A stretch of DNA of 55,694 nucleotides, from positions 1 to 55,694 of the forward strand of contig CASEXH010000035.1 in assembly GCA_949291945.1 (NCBI GenBank), read 5' to 3'. Both the position numbers and the translations under genes were made by a program. Positions 42,991 through 51,959 of this stretch are shown here, piece after piece. The notes under the pieces are model-generated. The model saw only the letters and a program-made list of their open reading frames with translations, made no database searches and had not been told where the DNA came from. The stretch comes from an uncultured Bacillota bacterium (GTDB taxonomy: Bacteria > Bacillota > Clostridia > Lachnospirales > Lachnospiraceae). Within the stretch, counting starts at the first letter, position 1, and the number at the start of each line of letters is the position of its first letter.

Positions 42991-43674
42991 CTACTCCTGT
43001 TTTTCCGTCATTTTCTGATAAAATCTCTCCCCATCGATCCGGTAACCTACAGACCGGACACTGAGGATCACATCATTCAGATCTAATCTGCGCCGGAGAT
43101 TTTTTATATGGGTATCTACATTTCTGCCTCCTTCTCTTTTTCTCTGAGGCAGGATCTTATTAATTTCTTCTCTGCTCACTGCTCTTCCCATATGTTCCAG
43201 CAGAAAAAATAAAACGTCAAATTCATAGGGTCCTATTTTCAGTTCTCTGCCTTCTTCTATAAGAAGATGCTGCTTTTTCTCCATCTGCAGCTTTCCAAAA
43301 CAGTATCTTCGGTTCTTCATTACATCCTCCTGAATGTTTCCGAAAAGAATCTTCTGAAATGTCTGAAAAGAAAGGCTGCAGGAAATACATATGGCTGCCA
43401 ATTCTCTGTTTTTCTCCGGATACCGGATTGCTTTCTCTCTGGAAAAGAGTATGGCTCCCGGACATTCTTTTTTATATAATCTTTCCATGTCTCTTTTATA
43501 AACTTCAGCCCCTTCCATATCTGTTATTGCCAGAACTGTCTTATGGGGAGCTCCTGCTTTGCCTGGTCCTGTTTCCGGCGTCCAGGTCAAAAAACCTTTC
43601 AATAGTGCAAATCTCTTAATCTTTTCCCGTATTTCAGGATCTGCCGCCCCATTCATAATTGAAAGTATCTCCAT
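42991..43674 (-). CDS. OmpR-type winged-helix regulator with atypical N-domain
   Basis: A 227-residue protein. The C-terminal domain (about 125-220) is an OmpR/PhoB winged helix: LKIGPYEFDVLFFLLEHMGRAVSREEI, then RNVDTHIKNLRRRLDLND and VRSVGYRI. The N-terminal 110 residues are not a clear receiver: no DD pair, phospho-Asp or Lys motif is evident, so it may respond without phosphorylation. The start follows GAGGAG. It lies 2 nt behind the DUF4340 gene and is the last gene of the Gld-like ABC operon, which it may control. No sensor kinase is adjacent. Confidence 0.82.
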   Translation of the reverse strand: MEILSIMNGAADPEIREKIKRFALLKGFLTWTPETGPGKAGAPHKTVLAITDMEGAEVYKRDMERLYKKECPGAILFSREKAIRYPEKNRELAAICISCSLSFQTFQKILFGNIQEDVMKNRRYCFGKLQMEKKQHLLIEEGRELKIGPYEFDVLFFLLEHMGRAVSREEINKILPQRKREGGRNVDTHIKNLRRRLDLNDVILSVRSVGYRIDGERFYQKMTEKQE

Positions 43675-43676
43675 AT

Positions 43677-45086
43677 CTACTCCTCATAATTTGTATCCAG
43701 GATCACAGAATTTACAGCCTCTTTCAGATCCACGACCGACTCTCTGTCCACACAGTTGGTCTCTTCTCCGTTCAGCACAGAGATGCAGTAAGAACCATTG
43801 TACTGATAAAAGACCAGTTCTACCGTAGAATTCTCTTCTGTATTCCGATGGAACGTCAGGGCCAGTTCCTCTTTGTTGTCGCTTAATTCCGCCTCCTGAT
43901 CCTCTGAGATCGTAATCTGGGAAAGCTGTTCCAGGATATCGCCAAATTCCATCTCCGAATCGTTAAAGGTATAGACTGCATCTTCTTCTCCGCCGTTTTC
44001 TACCTCTACAGCGTATACATTTCCATCAAATTCGATTTCTATACTGTCCACTGTACTCCAATCCAAAAGGATCACTTCATCCGGTTTCAATTCTTCATAG
44101 GAAGCATTTACAGCAGCGTCATAAACCTCCTGGCTGATGGTATAGACAATATTGGAATCTGTAAGTTTTGCATAATAGGTATCATTAGCCGTGCCCACCT
44201 GGTAAGAGAATTCCTGCTCTTCTTCGGTTTGTTCAGCACTGTCCTCAGATGTTTCTGCTTCCTCCTCTTCTCCCTCTTCCTGGACCGGAGTGTAAACAAT
44301 GGAGACTTCTGCAGCCGGTTCCTCCAGCCCATAGCTGGCAAGTTCAGAGTCTTCTGCATAGTAATCTGCACACTCCTCCCAGGAAAATTCAGATAGATCT
44401 GCAAAAGCACTTTCTGTTTTCTCATTATCCAGATTCCGGTAGGCCTCATTCTCCTTCAGATAATAGGTATAAGCATCGCTGTAGCAGTAACCGCTGTTTT
44501 CTTTATACACCATATCTACCGTCTCTTCGTTGTTTATGGTCAAAGCGGAAATGCTCTCCATTTCCGGTATCTCCTCTTTCTGTACGCAGTCCAGAAGAGA
44601 ATAGGCGATCTCATCTGTCAGTTCTGCGTCTGTAAGATAAACATAGTCATCTCCTATGGAAATATAGATTTCTCCGTCAGAGAAAGTCTCGTCTCCGATC
44701 TGTATCTCATAGGTCTCCTCTTCTGTCTCTACCGTAATGCTGTAAGCAGGGTCGCTAAGGCCATAAACGCTAAGGGCCTGTACTTCTTCTACCATCTTAT
44801 CGGAGGTGATCTGAGACAGATTCTCTGCGATCTCATCCAGCAGTTCCTGATCCACCGCCATCTTTTCATCTGCTTCGTACTGCCATTCGCCGTCCTGCCG
44901 TACAAAGGATACTTCTTCTTCATAATTCCAGGCCAGCCGGGTAATATCTGCGCTGTCAATATCTATAATAGCAGTCTCGGTCTCTGACATTTTCTCTTCA
45001 AAGTCAATTCTGGAGACAGCTACCGTTCCTGCCGTGCAGACAGCAAGAATCCCTAAAAGTATCATCATTCTTTTCTGCCGTTTCAT
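43677..45086 (-). CDS. DUF4340 membrane-anchored protein
   Basis: A 469-residue, very acidic protein with an N-terminal membrane anchor (about 7-24, MMILLGILAVCTAGTVAV) and a large external part built of DUF4340-type repeats (VYGLSDPAYSITVETEEETYEIQIGD is the hallmark, shown here in parts: VYGLSDPAYSI and YEIQIGDETFS). A Glu-rich insert lies at about 265-295. It overlaps the GldG-like gene by 4 nt. DUF4340 proteins accompany GldG-type ABC systems; the role is unknown. Confidence 0.85.
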   Translation of the reverse strand: MKRQKRMMILLGILAVCTAGTVAVSRIDFEEKMSETETAIIDIDSADITRLAWNYEEEVSFVRQDGEWQYEADEKMAVDQELLDEIAENLSQITSDKMVEEVQALSVYGLSDPAYSITVETEEETYEIQIGDETFSDGEIYISIGDDYVYLTDAELTDEIAYSLLDCVQKEEIPEMESISALTINNEETVDMVYKENSGYCYSDAYTYYLKENEAYRNLDNEKTESAFADLSEFSWEECADYYAEDSELASYGLEEPAAEVSIVYTPVQEEGEEEEAETSEDSAEQTEEEQEFSYQVGTANDTYYAKLTDSNIVYTISQEVYDAAVNASYEELKPDEVILLDWSTVDSIEIEFDGNVYAVEVENGGEEDAVYTFNDSEMEFGDILEQLSQITISEDQEAELSDNKEELALTFHRNTEENSTVELVFYQYNGSYCISVLNGEETNCVDRESVVDLKEAVNSVILDTNYEE

Positions 45087-46543
45087 CTCTTTCTCCTCCT
45101 TACTGCCACAACAATTCCCGTGATCAGATAAATCCCTGGGATCACACCCATGGTTGCCACTTTGATCATGGAGGAATCTGCCGTGCTGATAGTCAGATAT
45201 TCATTTGTCAGGCTCTTGGACCGGACAGAGATGCTGTCGTCTTTTTCACACATCATTTCCAGTACATTGAGTATAAAATCTTCGTTAGCATCTGAAGAAT
45301 AAGAGTTATATGCCTCCTCCAGCATCATGGATGAGGCGATCCATACAAGTTGCATCTGCTGGTCGTCCTCCAGATCCTTTGTAACAAGAGCTGCCAGTGT
45401 AAGGGGACCCTGGATATCCCCTTCTTCCTGCTCGTAGGTCTCAATATCATATCCCTCATCCTTGAGGAAAGATTCTTCGGAAGACTCTAAAAGGGAGGTC
45501 ACCGTCACATCTTCAGAAGCTTCCGATACATCCAGGGCTTTCGATACAGGCACCACCACCTGATAATTGTCCTCCATAAGGGGATCTGTAATATCACTGG
45601 AATTCATTTCCGGCATAAGAAGGACCGGATTGCCGTACACATAATTGTCCATATTTTCTTCTACCACAACACCTTCCAGAACAGAGATCCCGTAATTTTC
45701 CATAACGGATTTCAGATTTGGCAGCTGTTCTTCTTCTGCGGTTCCGCTGATGATCAGCACCCTTCCTCCCCTTTCCATGAAGTCCAGCAGCATATCTCTT
45801 TCTGTTTCTGAAATATCTGTAGACGGTGCATTGACCAGAATACAGGATACTTCTTCAGGAACGGTCTCCGAATTCAGCAAAGATAAGGTCTCCGTTTCCA
45901 GATTGTCTCTCTCTAAGGCTTCCTGGAAGCTTTCTGTCAGTTCCGCTTCTCCATGGCCTTCCAGGATATGTATCACCGGAAGTTCTTCTGTGGTGCAGTA
46001 AGAGATGGCAGAGGTGATCAGGCTTTCTCCTGCAAACTCGTCTGCGCTGGAATACATAGAATAATAAGACATACTGCTTGTCTCATACATGTCCTGATAA
46101 CTGATATACCGATATTTATCTCCGCATTCCACGATCACAGAATTATTATAGATCGTCTCATCTGTATAATTATTGGTAAAATCCGGGTTCAGATCCGGGT
46201 CCTTTTTCTCCACAGTTACCCGGCTGCTGTAATCTTCATAATTGTGGAGAAGCTTCTCCACATACTCGTCCTCTTCCCCGCTTGCTACCACCCAGTAAAT
46301 GGTAATATCCTCTTCCAGAGAGCTGAGCATCACCTTAGACTGGCTGGAAATGGAATAAAGCTGATTGGCTGTCAGGTCTTCCTGGACGTAGCTGTCCGGC
46401 AGGAAACTCAGGGCAATATTTACGGTCACCAGGATGGCAAGGACAACTACCGTCAGGAAAAAACTGTAGCTTCCCATCTTGCTGGAGCGGGTTCCAAACT
46501 GCTCCCTGGTGTTTTTTATGTAATCTTTTATCGGGATTTTCAT
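45083..46543 (-). CDS. GldG-like ABC transporter auxiliary protein
   Basis: A 486-residue protein with an N-terminal helix (about 28-48), a large external domain of the ABC-type uncharacterised (GldG/IFT52-like) family, LTANQLYSISSQSKVMLSS being the typical start, and a C-terminal helix followed by RRRKR. It sits between the permease gene (TAATG overlap) and the DUF4340 gene (ATGA overlap). In Flavobacteria the relatives GldF/GldG serve gliding; in Bacillota a gliding role is unlikely and the exported substrate is unknown. Confidence 0.85.
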   Translation of the reverse strand: MKIPIKDYIKNTREQFGTRSSKMGSYSFFLTVVVLAILVTVNIALSFLPDSYVQEDLTANQLYSISSQSKVMLSSLEEDITIYWVVASGEEDEYVEKLLHNYEDYSSRVTVEKKDPDLNPDFTNNYTDETIYNNSVIVECGDKYRYISYQDMYETSSMSYYSMYSSADEFAGESLITSAISYCTTEELPVIHILEGHGEAELTESFQEALERDNLETETLSLLNSETVPEEVSCILVNAPSTDISETERDMLLDFMERGGRVLIISGTAEEEQLPNLKSVMENYGISVLEGVVVEENMDNYVYGNPVLLMPEMNSSDITDPLMEDNYQVVVPVSKALDVSEASEDVTVTSLLESSEESFLKDEGYDIETYEQEEGDIQGPLTLAALVTKDLEDDQQMQLVWIASSMMLEEAYNSYSSDANEDFILNVLEMMCEKDDSISVRSKSLTNEYLTISTADSSMIKVATMGVIPGIYLITGIVVAVRRRKR

Positions 46544-47406
46544 TAGTTATATCTCCTTTTCTCAAGTGACTGAACGGTTAAGAACAGAAAAAATACGATC
46601 ACGCTGATAAAATACACTACATGGGTGTAATCAAAGATACCGTCCACAAATTCATAAAATCTTTCATAAACAGAAATATTCTCCAAAATTTTCGGAAAAA
46701 GTCCCTCAAACCATTCACTCTTATACACATACAAAGCCACTGCGGCTGCCATAGACAATCCTCCGAAAATTTTAGACAGCAAAGGATTACCGGTCATATT
46801 TTTGATCAGCAGAGCAATGATCAGCTCCAGGATCAGGATAGCCACAAGAGAGCCGTAGGCAGAAGATGCCACATACTCAGCCAGGGTAACCATATAATAA
46901 TTCAGCAGCATGGCGGTAAAGCAGATTCCTGCCGCCATGGCCTGAGATTCTGTGACAGAGGAAATGAAAATCCCTATGGAAAGCAAGGCTGCCCCTGTCA
47001 TAATGTAGGCAAAAAGAGAGCCATAGGCAGTAGGAAGATAGAGATTCCCATAATTCTGAAGAATCAGAGGATAAGCGATCACAATACACATAGGGATCAC
47101 CGAGGTGAGAAATACTGCCAGAAATTTTCCCACTACAATCTGGGTTGTTGTGATAGGCAGTGCGTATAAAAGCTGATCGGTCTTCTGCTTTTTTTCTTCT
47201 GCAATGATCCGCATGGTGATAATGGGAATCATCAGGATAAAGGCAAAGGATGCACCTGCCAGGGCATATTCAAAATTTGCATAAGCAGCACTCAGGTTAT
47301 AATACATCATATAAACTGCTACAAAAAACAAGGAAAAAGCCCCATACACATAAGCGGTCAGACCTGAAAAAAGCAGTCTGATCTCATGGAAAAATACAGC
47401 GGTCAT
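46543..47406 (-). CDS. ABC-2 type permease (GldF-like)
   Basis: A 287-residue membrane permease with six helices. It starts MTAVFFHEIRLLFSGLTAYVYG-like sequence typical of this family (here 1-20 in a cytoplasmic amphipathic stretch), and has RIIAEEKKQKTDQLLYALPI (about 67-86), the loop that meets the ATPase. Its ATG overlaps the stop of the ATPase gene (ATGA). It forms the transport unit with the 47403-48458 ATPase and the GldG-like and DUF4340 proteins. Confidence 0.88.
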   Translation of the reverse strand: MTAVFFHEIRLLFSGLTAYVYGAFSLFFVAVYMMYYNLSAAYANFEYALAGASFAFILMIPIITMRIIAEEKKQKTDQLLYALPITTTQIVVGKFLAVFLTSVIPMCIVIAYPLILQNYGNLYLPTAYGSLFAYIMTGAALLSIGIFISSVTESQAMAAGICFTAMLLNYYMVTLAEYVASSAYGSLVAILILELIIALLIKNMTGNPLLSKIFGGLSMAAAVALYVYKSEWFEGLFPKILENISVYERFYEFVDGIFDYTHVVYFISVIVFFLFLTVQSLEKRRYN

Positions 47407-48458
47407 AATGACTCCTCCTCTCTGGTCTGTTCCGTTTTCTCTTCTTCCTCTGCGATATTATTTTCTGAAATATCTTCCGGCTCCTCCGGTTCTTCCCCGG
47501 AATCTTCCCGGGACCTGTCCTCCTCAGGATTTGTCAGCTCGATAAAGATATCTTCCAGATTTGCCTTTACAATATCCAGCTTTAAAATAGCTTTCTTGAT
47601 TTCCGCAAATTTTAAGGAAAGCACCCTGCGGACGGCAAACTCTTCCTGGGGAGTGGTATAGATCAGCACCTGCAGCGTCCCGTCTTCCTGAAAGATATAC
47701 TCTGTCTCTTCAATTCCTTCCACAGCCTCCAGCACCTTGCGGCTTTCTTCTTCAGAAGCATCCGTAAGGATTTCGATAGAAGTTTTCGGCGCCATCATTT
47801 TTTCCAGATTCTCTGCGGTATCATAAGCAATCAGCTTCCCCTTTGATATGATCAGAATCTCATCGCACATATGCTGGACTTCAGACAAAATATGGCTGCT
47901 TAATATGACGGTATGTTTTTGCCCCAGTGATTTAATCAGATCCCGGATCTCAATAACCTGGATGGGATCCAGACCTACGGTAGGTTCGTCCAGAATGATC
48001 ACCTTGGGATTGCCCAGAAGGGTCTGGGCGATTCCTACCCTCTGCCGATAGCCTTTGGAAAGGTTTTTGATCAGCCGGTCCGCTACCTCTGTGATCTGCG
48101 TCTCTTCCATAACCTTTTCAATTTCGTCCTTTATAGATCCTCTTGGGATTTTCTTCGCCTGGGACACAAATCTAAGATATTCCCTGGGGGTTTCCTCCAG
48201 ATAAAGGGGAGGCTGTTCCGGCAGATAGCCGATCAGCTTTTTGGCCTCTATGGGCTGTTCAAAGATATCATACTCTCCTATGGAAACACTGCCGGAAGTA
48301 GCCGACAGACAGCCTGTCATGATATTCATAGTCGTGGATTTTCCCGCCCCGTTAGGTCCCAGAAAACCACAGACAGTACCTTCTTTAATGGAAAAAGAAA
48401 TATGGTCCACCGCTCTGTGATTTCCGTAATACTTTGTCAGATTTTTTACTTCAATCAT
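47403..48458 (-). CDS. ABC transporter ATPase (GldA-like)
   Basis: A 351-residue ATPase: Walker A GPNGAGKST (about 33-41), Q-loop GYLPEQPPLY, signature LSKGYRQRVG (about 134), Walker B KVIILDEPT and H-loop HILSE. The C-terminal 100 residues end in a Glu/Asp-rich tail (about 310-351, with EEPEEPEDISENNIAEEEE) that is longer than usual. The start at 48458 follows AGAGGG; the frame runs on to 48524 without an RBS. It is the first gene of the five-gene operon. Confidence 0.9.
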   Translation of the reverse strand: MIEVKNLTKYYGNHRAVDHISFSIKEGTVCGFLGPNGAGKSTTMNIMTGCLSATSGSVSIGEYDIFEQPIEAKKLIGYLPEQPPLYLEETPREYLRFVSQAKKIPRGSIKDEIEKVMEETQITEVADRLIKNLSKGYRQRVGIAQTLLGNPKVIILDEPTVGLDPIQVIEIRDLIKSLGQKHTVILSSHILSEVQHMCDEILIISKGKLIAYDTAENLEKMMAPKTSIEILTDASEEESRKVLEAVEGIEETEYIFQEDGTLQVLIYTTPQEEFAVRRVLSLKFAEIKKAILKLDIVKANLEDIFIELTNPEEDRSREDSGEEPEEPEDISENNIAEEEEKTEQTREEESL

Positions 48459-48567
48459 CCCTCTATTGTCCTTTCTGCGCAATTTGTACTGTGTCCATCT
48501 TATCTGCTCTCTGTGTTCTTTCATTGGAGTTTTTGTGTTTCTTTTATAAAAATTTTATAAATTTAAA

Positions 48568-48714
48568 CAGTCCCTTGCCGGGCGTATCTAATCGTTTCGG
48601 CTCCGCCTCACGATTACTGCGATACTGCGGGCAGCTCCAGACAAAGCCTGTCGCTGTCCGTTGCCCGGCAAATGCCTGCCCGTGCAAGCACGGCAGTCCC
48701 TTGCCGGGCGTATC
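48568..48714. repeat. GC-rich intergenic repeat with hairpins
   Basis: A 21-nt sequence with core CCCTTGCCGGGCGTATC occurs twice in the same direction (48568-48588, 48694-48714). Between them are TTGCCCGGCAA (from about 48661), able to pair with either TTGCCGGGC, and the hairpin TGCC-CGTGC-AA-GCACGGCA. It is much richer in GC than the AT-rich bases before it. The 319-nt gap 48459-48777 contains no gene. It looks like a mobile or structured repeat unit of the genome. Confidence 0.6.
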
Positions 48715-48777
48715 GCACAAAATAAGCGCTGCCTGGCAGCCTTTGGGCTGTCTGACAACGCCTCGTTTTCATATTTT

Positions 48778-49782
48778 TCAAATATGTTCTTTTAAAAAGT
48801 CCAGGACGATCCCCAGGATCCGGTCATTGTCGAATCCCAGGCTTCCGTGGCTGCCGTCCTGTATTTTATAAAAAGTCACCTCTTTTCCCAGCTTTCGCAT
48901 ATAATGATAAAGCTGGCAGCTTTGGTTGAAAGGCACCAGCATGTCTCTTCCCCCATGAATGAGGAGAAGAGGCGGAGTCTCCTTTTCTTCTGATAAATAG
49001 TTCATCGGTATGGTAAGATCCGCAAGTTCCGGGTGTTCCAGAACATTTTTTCCTCCGATCTCATACCCCTCCGGACTGTCCGGATGGTAATGATTCTGAG
49101 AGCTTTCATAATAATTCATCAGAGAAAAAACCGTAGGGCCATACAGGTCGATGATACAGTTTACTTTGGCAGAATATTCTCCATACAGCCGGGTATCCGG
49201 TCCCTCATCCCCGGTAAATCCTGCCATCAGAGCAGTATGACCTCCGGAAGAATCCCCGGCTATGGCCATATGATCCACATCAATATGATATTCCTCACAG
49301 TGTTTCTTTAAAAATCTTACAGCAGTCTTGGCGTCCTGCATCTGTGCGGGAAAAGGAGCGATTTCCGAAGGACGGTATTCCACAATGGCTACCACATAGC
49401 CATGCTCCGCCATACGGATATGCCTGGAAATGTGGTCCCACAGCCATTGTTTATGGAAGGCAGACCCCTGGATATAGACTATACAGGGCCACTTTCTTTC
49501 CTTCTTCTTCTCTTCCACCGGGACGCCGGCATGAACCACAGGCTCCAGAATATGCATCTTCAGTGTGCAGTGTACCGGATCCACGTACCAGTCTTCCGGC
49601 TCTCTTTTGGCATATACAACATCCGTATGGAAATCCACCTGGCATCCCCATTCATCTTTTAGATCTTCCAGCACAATACAGCCTTCCGGCACTTCCTCTG
49701 ACCTGGGAAAAGCTGCAGGATCCGATGTGGGAACAGGTTCCTGAAGTTTTCTTTTTTCCATAATAGGTTTTGGATCAAACAT
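48778..49782 (-). CDS. Alpha/beta hydrolase (esterase/lipase, HSL-like)
   Basis: A 334-residue serine hydrolase. The nucleophile Ser is in AIAGDSSGGHTAL (about 188), the Asp probably in IHGGRDMLVPF (about 283) and the His in QDGSHGSLGF (about 314). In place of the usual HGG oxyanion motif stands YIQGSAFHKQ (about 105). No signal peptide. AAGGAGG precedes the ATG. Relatives are annotated as acetyl esterases acting on decorated sugars; this substrate is unknown. It stands alone between the GC-rich repeat and the YolD gene. Confidence 0.88.
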   Translation of the reverse strand: MFDPKPIMEKRKLQEPVPTSDPAAFPRSEEVPEGCIVLEDLKDEWGCQVDFHTDVVYAKREPEDWYVDPVHCTLKMHILEPVVHAGVPVEEKKKERKWPCIVYIQGSAFHKQWLWDHISRHIRMAEHGYVVAIVEYRPSEIAPFPAQMQDAKTAVRFLKKHCEEYHIDVDHMAIAGDSSGGHTALMAGFTGDEGPDTRLYGEYSAKVNCIIDLYGPTVFSLMNYYESSQNHYHPDSPEGYEIGGKNVLEHPELADLTIPMNYLSEEKETPPLLLIHGGRDMLVPFNQSCQLYHYMRKLGKEVTFYKIQDGSHGSLGFDNDRILGIVLDFLKEHI

Positions 49783-49842
49783 GGGACTCCCTCCTTATAA
49801 AACAGTATTTTCTTCTATTGTAACAATGTCTTTTGAAAAATT

Positions 49843-50268
49843 TCAAGTGCTGCCGATGTGAATATCCACCACCAAATCAAGTTCTATCTGCTCTCCGTTC
49901 TCCATAACAAGTTTTCCGCTGTCTGTATCTGTCTTCCGGATCTTCCCCCTGGCCCGGTGATATGAGCCTCCTGCTTTCTTCCCGTCAGGTACAAAATAAG
50001 TAACGGTGACCACCGGTTTCTCCCCCGGAAGGGAGACTGCCATCTGAAGCTTATAATCCAGCTCCTGCTTTTCGTCTTCCGTCAGCTCCGGTTTTCTGTC
50101 CGTCTGCCTGGCGGTCTCTTTTATCACCTCTCCGTATCCCGTCAATGCTGCAAAAGGCGCAAACTGGGCCGCCCGGTCTGACAGGGGCATAGGAGGATGA
50201 ACCGCAGACACATGATGAGGAAGATTTATGATATCTTCGTAAGTCCTCTCCTTATCCTGTTCTTTCAT
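49843..50268 (-). CDS. YolD-like protein
   Basis: A 141-residue protein of the YolD family: LPHHVSAVHPPMPLSDRAAQFAPFAALTGYGEVIKE is its signature start, read here at about 15-50 (key motif DRAAQFAPFAAL). The C-terminal half is beta-rich. Its ATG overlaps the stop of the Y-family polymerase gene (ATGA), the usual partner. Members are thought to modulate the translesion polymerase, by comparison with UmuD; this is not proven. The pair is under a LexA-type promoter. Confidence 0.88.
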   Translation of the reverse strand: MKEQDKERTYEDIINLPHHVSAVHPPMPLSDRAAQFAPFAALTGYGEVIKETARQTDRKPELTEDEKQELDYKLQMAVSLPGEKPVVTVTYFVPDGKKAGGSYHRARGKIRKTDTDSGKLVMENGEQIELDLVVDIHIGST

Positions 50269-51788
50269 GCTTTGTGACCTCCTATCTGCCCGTTTCTGTC
50301 TCTGGCCGTCGCTCCCTCTTCCAGATTCATCCCCCGCAGCACTGCATTTTTGCCGAATTTTTTCTTGATCTCCAGCACAGCTTTTTGCATCTTACGCTCC
50401 CGTTCCAGCCTAGCTGCCTCTTTCTCCTGTTCTTTTTGGACAGCGGCGTAATCCGTAAAAAGATCCAGCTGGTGAAACTCTGCTTTTTCCTCTGCCTGGG
50501 ATTCCGGGATCACATGTTCCGCCGACATATTGATACGGCGTACCAGCAGATTCTTATCCACGATTCTGTCAAAAAGTTCCGTAACTCTCTGGAGGATCTG
50601 CCTGGAAGAAGAGGTGTACCCGTCTAAATTCATGGTACCGTGGGCGTGTTTGGGAATTTTTCTCCCGTACATATCTGTAGTAATCTCTCCCCGGTACTGC
50701 TTCTGCCGTTCAGGGTCTTTCAGATTGTCGATATCATACCCTACTGTCAGCACGATCTGGTTGGTGACCAGCCCCTTATCCAACAGATCCAGGGCCAGCA
50801 TATCCGCCATTTCCCGGGCCGCCAGCCTGGCTTTTCCAAAGGGATAAGGACATTGGAGCACCTGGCCGGATCCCACACTGCTGCTCTGAGGCTTGTAGGC
50901 CTTGATATCCTTAATCGTACATGGTTCCCATCCCCAGGCATGATCGATAAGAAGTTCTGCGTTGACCCCGAAGAGGTCATACAAAAGGTCTTCGCTGTAA
51001 TAATCCCCTGGCTTTCCAAGGGAGCATCGGGCAATATCTCCCATGGTATACATGCCATGATCCTCCAGCTTTTTGGCATATCCTCTTCCCACCCGCCAGA
51101 AATCCGTAAGGGGCCTGTGGGACCATAGAAGCCTTCGATAGGACATCTCATCCAGCTGAGCGATCCGCACTCCATTTTCATCTGCCGGAATATGCTTAGC
51201 CACAATGTCCATGGCAATTTTACACAGATACAGGTTGGTGCCGATGCCTGCCGCAGCGGTGATCCCGATAGTCTGCAGCACATCCAGGATCATCTTCCTG
51301 GCAAGTTCCCTGGCATCGGTCTTATAGGTCTCCAGATAATCGGTAACATCCATAAATACTTCGTCAATGGAATAAACATGGATATCCTCCGGAGCAATAT
51401 ATTTCAGATAGATCTGGTAGATTTGCCCGCTGATTTCCATATATTTGGCCATCCTGGGAGGAGCCGTTATATAATCCACCTCCAGAGAGGGATCTTTCTG
51501 AAGCTCCGGGGCCTGACAGGAAGAACCGGTAAGCTTATGTCCCGGGGCAGCCTGCCGCCGTCTGGCATTGACCTCCCTGACCTTCTGCACCACCTGAAAA
51601 AGCCGTGCTCTCCCTGGTATCCCATAGGCTTTCAGGGATGGAGACACTGCAAGACAGATGGTCTTCTCTGTCCGGCTTTTGTCAGCCACTACCAGATTGG
51701 TAGTCATGGGATCCAGACCCCGGTCTACGCACTCTACCGATGCATAAAAGGATTTCAGATCAATGGCAATGTAAGTTCTCTCTGGCAT
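50265..51788 (-). CDS. Y-family DNA polymerase (UmuC/UvrX-like)
   Basis: A 507-residue translesion polymerase. Palm motifs: YIAIDLKSFYASVEC (first Asp at 8) and the catalytic YSIDEVFMDVT (about 170). The thumb helix-hairpin-helix and little-finger domain follow to about 410, then a Lys/Glu-rich tail (about 440-490) that may hold a clamp-binding motif. The start at 51788 follows AAGGAGG; the frame is open to 51935 but passes through the promoter. It is the first gene of an SOS-type pair with YolD. Confidence 0.9.
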   Translation of the reverse strand: MPERTYIAIDLKSFYASVECVDRGLDPMTTNLVVADKSRTEKTICLAVSPSLKAYGIPGRARLFQVVQKVREVNARRRQAAPGHKLTGSSCQAPELQKDPSLEVDYITAPPRMAKYMEISGQIYQIYLKYIAPEDIHVYSIDEVFMDVTDYLETYKTDARELARKMILDVLQTIGITAAAGIGTNLYLCKIAMDIVAKHIPADENGVRIAQLDEMSYRRLLWSHRPLTDFWRVGRGYAKKLEDHGMYTMGDIARCSLGKPGDYYSEDLLYDLFGVNAELLIDHAWGWEPCTIKDIKAYKPQSSSVGSGQVLQCPYPFGKARLAAREMADMLALDLLDKGLVTNQIVLTVGYDIDNLKDPERQKQYRGEITTDMYGRKIPKHAHGTMNLDGYTSSSRQILQRVTELFDRIVDKNLLVRRINMSAEHVIPESQAEEKAEFHQLDLFTDYAAVQKEQEKEAARLERERKMQKAVLEIKKKFGKNAVLRGMNLEEGATARDRNGQIGGHKA

Positions 51789-51828
51789 TTTCAGAGCCTC
51801 CTTATTCTGTCCTTTTCTTTCTGTATAG

Positions 51829-51863
51829 ATAATAACATAAATTCCAGAATCGAACAAGTGTTC
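51829..51863 (-). promoter_or_regulatory. SOS promoter with LexA box
   Basis: On the minus strand TTGTTC (51852-51857), 17 nt, TATTAT (51829-51834). The -35 is inside GAAC-AAGT-GTTC (51852-51863), a match to the Bacillota LexA (Cheo) box GAACN4GTTC. LexA binding would block the promoter until DNA damage. Confidence 0.8.
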
Positions 51864-51893
51864 TTTTTTGATTTTTAATGGACTTTCTCTCCT

Positions 51894-51922
51894 TTGTATT
51901 CTTCTCTTATTTGTGCTATCAT
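51894..51922 (+). promoter_or_regulatory. Promoter of the J-domain gene
   Basis: TTGTAT (51894-51899), 17 nt, TATCAT (51917-51922), 38 nt before the ATG. It is about 30 nt from the LexA box, so damage-linked control of this gene cannot be excluded. Confidence 0.5.
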
Positions 51923-51959
51923 AAGGCAAATACAAAAAACGGAAGGAGGCGTGAAATCC

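Noticed and set aside
48568..48714. CRISPR array
   Set aside because: Only two copies of a 21-nt repeat, 105 nt apart, with palindromic DNA between; no regular spacers and no cas genes.
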